Source: Cytospora piceicola (Eukaryota; Ascomycota; Sordariomycetes; Diaporthales; Cytosporaceae). From it: DNA of 64,000 nucleotides. Every line of letters begins with the position of its first letter. Position 1 is the first letter of the stretch. Where the stretch lies: contig JALQBC010000043.1 in the NCBI GenBank assembly GCA_023375675.1, positions 186,001 through 250,000 on the forward strand, written 5' to 3'. The translations under genes and the position numbers were made by a program. Shown one piece after another: positions 56,007-64,000 of this stretch. The notes below the pieces were generated by a model. That model searched no databases and was not told the DNA's origin. It was given only the letters and a program-made list of their open reading frames with translations.

Positions 56007-58744
56007 AAGTAGTGATCTTCAGGTCGAGACGTGTTGCACGGAAGGATTGTGGCAGACACACGACAACTTATCCAGTTCGAACTGATCACGAAGGGGATTC
56101 GTGACGTATGAATGATTGGGATGGTACCGTCTGGTCGAGATGGACTGAAGAGCACAATTGTTAGTCTGAGTAAGCCGACCAGACCAAGAACTTCTTGGGA
56201 GGGTTATGAAGGTCACGCCACTGAAGATCCGTACGTCCACACTCGTCTTATGTCCCCAAGTCGCCCATGTGATGTATCATTAGCAAGAATTATCGAAGTA
56301 CGGGGGATATTGGGAGGAAACTCTGCTTGACATCAGGTGACAGCCACTTGGCTGACACCGTCTCCAAACCATAAAACCAGTCTGTGTGGCGGTCCCCCGC
56401 CTCTAGTTGCTCGTCATACTCACGCCTTTTACTTATTCCAACACCAGTCTGGCCTGGGAAAGACGTGCCAGTTGTATTTGCAAGTAGGAGAGTCTGGTAT
56501 TCATAGCTAGCATCCCAGCTTTGCCCACGTAAGTACCAGACTGGAGCTTCAGACCAAACGTCAGCACCTCTCATTGTTGGGTACCTGGACGTGCTGGCCC
56601 AGCGATAACTTCACCAACAACAAAAGGCTTTCTTCCAAGATAGCAATAGCATGGGTCTTAGACAGAGGTCTTTGGTCGGAAGCCGGCAGGCCAGGTGTCA
56701 CGGCTAGTGCAAACCAGCATAACATCATTGATATCTGAGAAGAAAGATACCAGTGGCCGTGTCCACCCGTCCCCGCCAATGACCAGTTGGCCGGGCCACC
56801 TGATCCTCGTCAAACTGTGGGTTTTAGTCTGGAACGACATGATGACTGAAACTTGGCCATGGGTAGATCTCAACTTTAATGACTTGATGACCTCTTGGCG
56901 CGAGGCTCTCGTATTAGCGAGTCCTAACAGACCACGAGTGTAGTGGCCGTGGGTGACGAGCATCATATATACTCCAGTATACCGGTACACAAGAGGGATA
57001 GTGTTGTTGGTATGAAACAGCAATACCCTCCATCAAGCCTCTGCTATTAGTACCGGGGAGAAAGCCAGACAGAAGTAAAGAGACACCCTCAATTCCTCGT
57101 ATAGTATTGATTTTGGCAACACCTTTGTAATACGACAACTAGCCAACGGCGAAGCTTGTCGTGGCTGGACGGCTTTGAGGGGGCGGGGGGAGGTGTTGGG
57201 TACGGTAGGTATCATTACTACCTAGGTAGATCATAGTGCTGGTGTATACGAACGGACAGGCCGATCGCTCTCGCTTCGATGCGTTCATGATGCTCTCAAT
57301 ACAAGTGTACCCCTGTGGGTACGCTCCATTGAGACTCCAGAACGGCGTGGCATCTCCATCGGACGGGAGGCTCAACCGAGCCTCTATCATCCGTAACTTG
57401 CAGATTGCAGCACATCCGGGGCGGGAGAGCACTGACTTAGGGACGGGGACAAATTTCTTCAACGCGAATCATACCCTTGTGGCGGATTGGCCTTGTTGCA
57501 TGGCTGCTTCACTGTACACCCCGTGACCTGCTAACTTTCAGGGGAACACGGGGCCTAAACGGCAGAAGTTCATGGTGACCATCACCACCACCTGGGCTAG
57601 CATCCCGTAAAGGAAAAAGGCTTGTTGTCGCTCAGTGATAAGGAGAGGCGGTGTGCATCCGGTTCAAGAGCTCAGGTGGCCTCTGCGAGCGCCGTTCCAC
57701 TTGGTCTTATACAATAAGTACCTGGGTGGGCATGGACCACGGCGAACCGGTCATGAAGATTCACACTCCAGGTTCGATCGATTGACGGCCAAATATCCCC
57801 CAGAACATTGGACCCTCCGCACGCCCAAACTGAAGAGCTTTCTTCCCTGCTTGTCGCTCACGTATAAACAAGACTTGTCATGGCTGCAACAAGCTCGTTT
57901 CAGGGGGGAACCTCCTCCTCCCACCCCCACCCCCCCGGCGGGGCAGCGCCGTGCCGCATCGAATCCTAGAAGATAATGTGAGAAAGTTAAAACACAAAAC
58001 AAATCACAAAACAGAGGGAAGGGGGTGAACAGAGCTGCCATGCCAGCCAGGAGCTGCGCCAGGTATATGTCGAGCGGTAGTAGAGCTATGGCATGCATCG
58101 TCGCTCGGAAGGATCCCTCACGAGCGCGTGTCAGTCGGAGATTACGATTGTCTCGATAGGCCAAAGATCGACGACAATCGTTCGTGCCCATCGATTTGGT
58201 TTGGTGGGCCGAGCTCCTCCTCGCTGCACATCTTGTATTTTTTTTCCTTTCGTGACCGGGTGACAGCTGGCAGACAGGCTGGCACGACTGGGTGAGAGGG
58301 ATTGGTGGACTGGATGAGAGGAGTCAATTGATTGGTGCCTGGTGGTGCGCAGAATACCTCCTCATGGTACTTCAGCCAGTCATGCCAGTGAATTGGCAGT
58401 GGGGCCGGGGTTGAGCCAAGGGAGGCTGAGCAAGGGCAAGGTCAAATGTTTTTCCCAATCTGGTGGGGTCTGGGTCGATGTTGGTGTCGAGGCTCTGACA
58501 GGCTGTGGCACAGCCCCTGTACTGACACGAGAAGTTGTTCGTGATTGAGGAATCCGAATCCGTACAGTAGATGCATACAATCTCCAGTTGGAATGATGGA
58601 ACGTTGCGAGATGGGCTAAAGGTTTGTTATTGTTCCCGAGGCTGACACGGACTGTTAGGGTATCGTCAGGGTACCTACATACTAAGTGAGTATTGTAATA
58701 GGTACTTAGTTACTTACTCAGTGTAAGCCAGACACCCTTCGCTC

Positions 58745-58793
58745 GGTGGATTGGTGGATTGGTGGATTGGTGGCTTGGCTTGGCTTGGCTTGG
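58745..58793. repeat. GGATTGGT and CTTGG tandem repeats
   Basis: About three copies of an 8-bp unit followed directly by four copies of a 5-bp unit. Confidence 0.9.
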
Positions 58794-59935
58794 TGATGTT
58801 TGAGGGTAGAAGGGCTAAGAAGGCCCGGGAAGGGTTCTAAGCTTCGCTACGTTGAAGAACCAGGAGAACTTACATACACTAGGCCTCGACCCCTGTTTCA
58901 TAACCTGCAGCAATGAGGCTCGAGGGGAAAAGAAAAGACGCCGCCGTCAGTCGTCATAGGATGAATGGACGCAGTGACCAGCCACCGTGACACACTCGTA
59001 GATCGATCAGGCCGACTGATGGCCTTACGCTATAATACTTGATCTGCTTATATTCCCTGGCGATGTTTGATGGTGATGGATCATCATGCCGATAGAGGCA
59101 AAGAGGACAAGCATAAAGATCGCGATGAGGCCTTGATGCGGCCTTCTGACGTTCATTTAACACTCGTGGGGCACAGCAGCCCTGGAAATCACAATTTTAA
59201 AGATTAGGATAAGCTTAGATTGCGAGCCACACAGTTTGCACGTTAGCTATGACCACGCGCGCTTACACTGTAAGGTAGCGCAGGAGCTGGTCTGCTCATC
59301 TCCGAACTGCAGGATGCGCGGCGTAGCTGCGTACTAAGTAGGTAGCCAACTTGTGCAAAGTGGCAGAAAGTGGGAGGCTCTGTCTGAGTTGTATTCCCAT
59401 GGATGACTGAGGTGGTGTTGTCCCTTTTAATTATTACTATTATTGTTATTATTATCATCACTATGGCGGCGTCGGCGGCAGTGGCGACACATGAGTGAGT
59501 ACGGGTAATTGAGTGAGTGAGTGCGTGCCTGACTGACTGACTGACTGATGATGAGCGAAATGAGGTTTCTCGGCCTGCCGTGCCGTATCGTGCCTGGCGA
59601 TCCATCAATATCCATCCAACCCCCTCATCATTTATCCTTTCTGTCGTTCTCATTCCTGCCGTTGCCGAGACGACCCGAGTCCGACCTTCCGAATGCGATC
59701 AAGTCTTAATTGTTCAACGTTACAGATTATTCAGCGTCAATTTCGCTCCTCGCATCTCGCAGTCGCCGGTTGCACCGAATCTGTACCCAACTGTCGGAAC
59801 CTCACCGCCGTGCCCACACCAGTGGCGGGCTCTCACATCGTATTCGACTTTGGGGGGGGTCCATCAGGGCTCTTCGAGGGGCCACTGCCACTGGGCCCTC
59901 AGCACACAGAGAAAGAAAGTTTGCTGGCAACAAAT

Positions 59936-59964
59936 ACCTAGGTACCTGCAGTAGGTACCTAGGT
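59936..59964. repeat. Perfect 12-bp inverted repeat with 5-nt loop
   Basis: Arms ACCTAGGTACCT and AGGTACCTAGGT around GCAGT; each arm is itself nearly palindromic. It could form a hairpin or cruciform. No flanking direct repeats mark it as a transposon end. Confidence 0.85.
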
Positions 59965-60925
59965 GCCCAGGTGGGTAAAACCTCGGCATGAATCAATCCC
60001 AAGGTTATTGTATAATTGTACTGTGGTACTTACCGGGTGGTAGACGTTCCAGGGTTATTATTGCCCTGGGGACACAACATAATGGCTGGCATGACTGACA
60101 TGTCAGGGGCACTGGGCGGGATCTGGCCGGATTGGCAGGGAGTAAGGGGAGATCTTCCAGGGACCCCCAACTGTGTACGGATCCGTACCTGCATCGAGAA
60201 CTCGAAAAACCCCCTGTGCTATCTGGTTGTGCGCTGTGCGCGTGCCCATCTGCCCATGCAGCGAACCCATGCAACAACAGGTTCGAGCTTAGCCCGGTTA
60301 GCCCCTACCGCTCTCATGGGCCTCCCAATCCTAGCGTGCCTTAGCCAGCCCACCACACCTGCACTCCCTGCACTACCTAGGTACTCTTCTCTCCACCGTT
60401 ATGGCAACCGTCTGCCCTTCTGTGGACGAAACCAGAGGTGGCAACACGATCCCACGCTCACGGTTGGCCAGTTGCGATGGGTCCAGGTCAGCAGATGCTG
60501 CAACCATGTCCCATGTGTCCCCATGTGTCTCCATGAGCCCCCATTCTGTCCCCTCCCAATCGGGAAATCGACACTGGTCACGAACGGCCCTTTCCATTGA
60601 TAAAACAGGGCGCCCCCTTCCACTCGCCCTTACCGTCACCAATTCACGACCATCTTGTCCTACTTCATCTCACCAGCCTGCCACTCCCTTTTTCTTTTTT
60701 AATCTCACCTTTCTAGCCTTTCTAGATAGTGGTTGACTCTTCACACTCATCTCATCCCGCATTGCATTTACTTTTAATCTGCAACACCTTCGCTTTTCTG
60801 GCATCTCACCCGTCCGAGATCTCCACCAACCGGCTCTTCAGCTAACCAAAAAGACAATTTCAATCAATCACTTGCTTTGCAACACATTTTACCAAACCTA
60901 AACAACTTCATCCATAACAGTCAAA

Positions 60926-62143
60926 ATGGTCTCCAGACTGGCATCCGCCGCGGCTGTGGTGCTCACGGCATCTTCCCTTGCCAGTGCTCAGACCTACAGT
61001 TCCTGCAACCCTATGGAGAAGACTGGTAAGAGATAATTCCCTCCTCATTGGCTTTTCATAAGAAACCTGCCCCTCTAACATCACACCTCAGACTGCGCCG
61101 CCGACCCCGCTGTAGGAACGACAAAGACAATCGACTTCACTAAGGGCGCGAATGACTTCTTCACCATTGCAGAGGGAACCACTCTGACCTACGACGATAA
61201 ACTCGGAGCCATCTTCACTATCGAAAAGGAAACCGAAGCTCCCACCATCACCTCTACCGGCTACATCTTCTTCGGAAGGGTCGATGTGACCGTGCGAGCA
61301 TCCGAGGGCCAGGGTGTTGTCACCTCCATGGTCCTGCAGTCGGACGACCTGGACGAGATCGACTGGGAGTGGCTTGGAGGCGACGACACCGAGGTGCAGA
61401 CCAACTACTTCGGCAAGGGCAACACAACCACCTACGACCGTGGTGGCTTCTCCGGTGTCGGCAGCCCCGTCGAGGACTTCCACGTTTACACCATCGACTG
61501 GACCGCCGAGGAGCTGAACTGGATCATCGACGGCACTACCGTCAGAACCCTCAAGTACGCCGATGCCAACGGTGGAAAGTCCTACCCTCAGACTCCCATG
61601 CAGATCAAGCTCGGCACCTGGGTTGCGGGTAGAAAGGATGCCGCCATTGGAACCGTCGAGTGGGCTGGAGGCTACACCGACTTCACCAAGGCTCCATTCA
61701 TGGGATACTACCAGAGCATTACCATCCAGGATTACATGAACGGTGAAACCGGCGCCAAGCAATACGTCTGGGGCGACCAGACCGGCTCCTTCGACAGCAT
61801 CAAGGTCGAGAAGACCGCCAGCAGCAGCACAAGCAGTGTCAAGAGCATTCAGAGTGCTACTTCGGCTGCCACCTCTGCCGCATCTTCCGCATCTTCCGCA
61901 TCTGCCAAGAGCACCGCTTCGACCATGAGCACCGTCACCAGCTCGGGCATCACCCTCGCCACCGGCGTTGCAAGCAGCGGTAAAGACACGACCAGCAGCG
62001 GCTCCAGCCCATCTGGCGCTTCGGCCACGTCGAGCGGCAGCAGCGGCGCATCCACGGCCGCCGTCGCCAGCTCTGGTGGCAGCAAGTCTTCCGTCAGCTT
62101 TGCCTTCCTGGGCGCTGCTTTGTTTGCATTCCTCTCCCTTTAG
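60926..62143 (+). CDS. GPI-anchored cell-wall transglycosylase, GH16 Crh family
   Basis: Predicted chitin-beta-glucan cross-linking transglycosylase acting in the fungal wall. Exons 60926-61025 and 61092-62143 give 383 residues. The signal peptide ends at LASAQ. The GH16 domain has the catalytic DEIDWEWLG (nucleophile and acid/base Glu), VQTNYFGKGNTT, FHVYTIDWT and IKLGTWVAG. A Ser/Ala/Thr-rich stalk follows (about 290-360), and the chain ends in a hydrophobic GPI-attachment signal (FAFLGAALFAFLSL) after a small-residue omega-like site in SSGGSKSS. Cys residues near residues 29 and 34 fit the family's N-terminal disulfide; no CBM18 is present. The intron splits an Asp codon immediately before the second of these Cys. 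Confidence 0.96.
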
Positions 62144-63829
62144 GACAGGAAAACTGGTTTTTGAAGAACGGGCATGAGCCGATTAATACCCTTTTCCGCG
62201 CCTCTCTTTCCTACTCAGGGAAGCCAGTCATCGCCTCGACGGCTTGGCTGGTCTCCGCTCTTTGCTGCTATACAAGACCTTTTCTCACATCGGCTTCATG
62301 CTCGAGCGGGGACCATGAGAGACGTGTATTCTTGTAATGATGATTGTTTCGAAGTGTTTATGGACAAAACGGACGAAGGCAAACCGCACATACGGGGCCA
62401 ACTGCATGATACCACCACATACAAACCTCTTTGACGGAAGTATTGTTTTTAGATTATGGCTTTTCGCGAGACTTCAGAGCGGCGGCGGAGACGCCGCTCT
62501 CAGGCCTGGGGAGTATACAGCCTCATGCTATACCGGCTTAGACTAGAAGAACAATTACAAAAGACTAGAGACAGCTTCGTGGCTGGGGCATAATTCCGTT
62601 CCATCTCGTTGAGTGAAATCGTGTTGATACATGTGCAATCTCTTGTGCTTTTGGAAAGATGACGCCAAGCTCAGGAGTAGGCGGTCTATCGTTCTGTTCA
62701 TTTCCTAGGGTCCCCGGCCACAAGGCTCCTGAGGCGATGGCTTGACAAGCGTGAAGATCGTGACAGGGCCTGGCTTGTTTGGCTTTGGCTACCCTGGGGT
62801 GCTAGAGTGGAGGACGGGGGGATCAAGGCTACAGGTGGGTGTGCGTTCCCCGGGTGAGAAGTATTCTCCAGAGTCTCGACCTTGGCGGTATACTGGCACG
62901 CAGGATGCATTCGTTTCACTCAAATGAATTGGACAACCCTTGATACATATGTCGGGTAAAAACAGTGTTGGGCCAAAACATCGAAGCCTCTCCACTGGGC
63001 TCAGTTCATGTGTGGACTGGAAAGAACTAGGTCCCAGACTTGCGCAACTATGTACTAACGTAACGCTGAGCCGAAAAGGAAATTGCAACGAAGAATACAG
63101 TGACACGCTTCTCGATCATGGTCCTGATGACATTTAAGGGGGATTATGGCGCAGGTGGAGCTGGGTATGTTGACGGCTGCCTGGACGGTACCAAATATGC
63201 AGCTCTCCAGGGCTGTTAGCTTCTTGCGCATGAGGACAGCTCCACCTGAATGACTGCAGGTTGAGTCTTAACGTAGTTGAGGTTCGACTTCCACTATCGA
63301 TATAATATACTACAACAGTATGCTCCTGCTGTAGGTCCGAGCCTCGTCCAGGTATAGTCTCTCCGGTTGCTTACTCGCTTCGCGCAAATGGATCACTCGA
63401 ACAGGTAGGCATCACTGTCGCGTATTTCATGAAACTAAACTCATGATAAGAATACTTCTATTGCAAATCTTCTGTCTGCTCTTCCAAAATCTCGGTAATG
63501 CATCGCTGTGTACTTAGTGACCCAATCAAGTAGGTAGTTGACTCGTTCCAATACTCAGGTAGCGACATGATCAACACCCCCCCCCCAAACAACCCTCTTT
63601 TTTTCTTCTTTTTGTTTTCTTCTTTCTTCTTTCTTCTTTCTTCTGGGCTTTTAGTCATCGTCCTTCCTACCTCATTTTTTGAAAAACAACGAATTCCATT
63701 TGCGTGAGTCTCCAACTCATAACAATGTCGTCAACAGGTATGCATCAAATGATCTTGTCCAAAGAAATCATCGCACCGGGCAACTAATGTCCCGGGTCAA
63801 CGACCATAGCAACTGGCCAGAGTACCAAA
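62144..63829. other. Intergenic, no gene seen
   Basis: Crh-gene 3' flank, then AT-balanced sequence without coding signal. A 10-C run lies at 63577-63586. Confidence 0.4.
63597..63644. repeat. T-rich (TTTC/TTC) pyrimidine tract
   Basis: About 48 bp of TTTCTTC-type units; may belong to a promoter of a gene starting near the right edge. Confidence 0.7.
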
Positions 63830-64000
63830 ATGAAGCAGTCATCCAAAGCTCTCAGTACGGCGAGTACCTTCAAAGTATTACGCAGTCATCCATGCATCCA
63901 AGCTCGTTCTTGCGCTGATGGTGTGGATGTGAAGACGACCTCTGGTGATGTGAAGAGGCCGAATGGTGCCCGTGTGAAGACGACGCGTGGCGCCCCGACC
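63830..64000 (+). CDS. Possible 5' end of a gene running off the right edge
   Basis: An ATG in good context (CAAAATGA) opens a 57-codon frame that is still open at the window end. It is basic, with two VKTT.G-like segments. It lies about 185 bp after a pyrimidine-rich tract, as in fungal promoters. The length is too short to exclude chance and no domain is visible. Confidence 0.25.
   Translation, partial: MKQSSKALSTASTFKVLRSHPCIQARSCADGVDVKTTSGDVKRPNGARVKTTRGAPT

Larger units (their letters stand above)
56007..60925. other. 4.9-kb gene-poor region and Crh-gene promoter
   Basis: No gene I can support. It contains several microsatellites (TGAC near 59530, ATT near 59435), scattered TACCTA/TAGGTA words, and a long pyrimidine-rich leader from about 60650 to 60925 immediately upstream of the Crh-type gene, as in highly expressed fungal genes. 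Confidence 0.4.

Overview
The window comes from a nuclear genome of a filamentous ascomycete (Pezizomycotina). A plant-associated Sordariomycete is my guess, but the sequence does not fix the species. Evidence: most genes carry 46-80 nt introns with GTRAGT-like donors and CTRAC-like branch sites. There are fungus-only families (Zn2Cys6 regulator, Crh transglycosylase, ULD/STAND-type proteins, CBM1 module). The set includes secreted plant-cell-wall enzymes, and no operons are seen. I joined exons by hand; each multi-exon model given with exon boundaries keeps one open frame across all joins.

Layout. 0-9 kb: 3' end of an unknown gene, a CBM1-GH5 endo-mannanase, a STAND-like N-domain/ubiquitin-like-domain protein and a PL1 pectate lyase. 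10-16.5 kb: an NRPS-like adenylate-forming reductase (A-T-R) divergent from a Zn2Cys6 regulator, with a 24-bp CGG-N10-CCG palindrome between them. 17-22.5 kb: one long gene with four 126-bp TPR repeats fused to a conserved fungal module of unknown function. 22.7-27.7 kb: an aldolase, an aldo-keto reductase and a DgoD-type D-galactonate dehydratase, which together read as a non-phosphorylating D-galactonate route. 27.9-30.2 kb: two unrecognised genes.

31.5-36.8 kb holds the most striking block. ACMS decarboxylase, 3-hydroxyanthranilate 3,4-dioxygenase, aminomuconate-semialdehyde dehydrogenase and a RidA-type 2-aminomuconate deaminase are four successive steps from 3-hydroxyanthranilate (a tryptophan/kynurenine product) towards 4-oxalocrotonate. 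They form two divergent pairs, and both divergent promoters carry clustered CGGAAG motifs. This looks like a dedicated catabolic cluster rather than NAD biosynthesis.

39-54 kb: a second aldo-keto reductase, a small two-helix membrane protein, an S10 carboxypeptidase, an SDR and a 2-oxoglutarate/Fe(II) oxygenase, with a decayed RTA1-like gene between the last two groups. 54.4-56 kb: a decayed MFS (Dal5-type) transporter. 56-61 kb is gene-poor. 61-62 kb: a GPI-anchored Crh-type GH16 wall transglycosylase. The right edge may hold the start of another gene. I saw no tRNA, rRNA, CRISPR or intact transposon.
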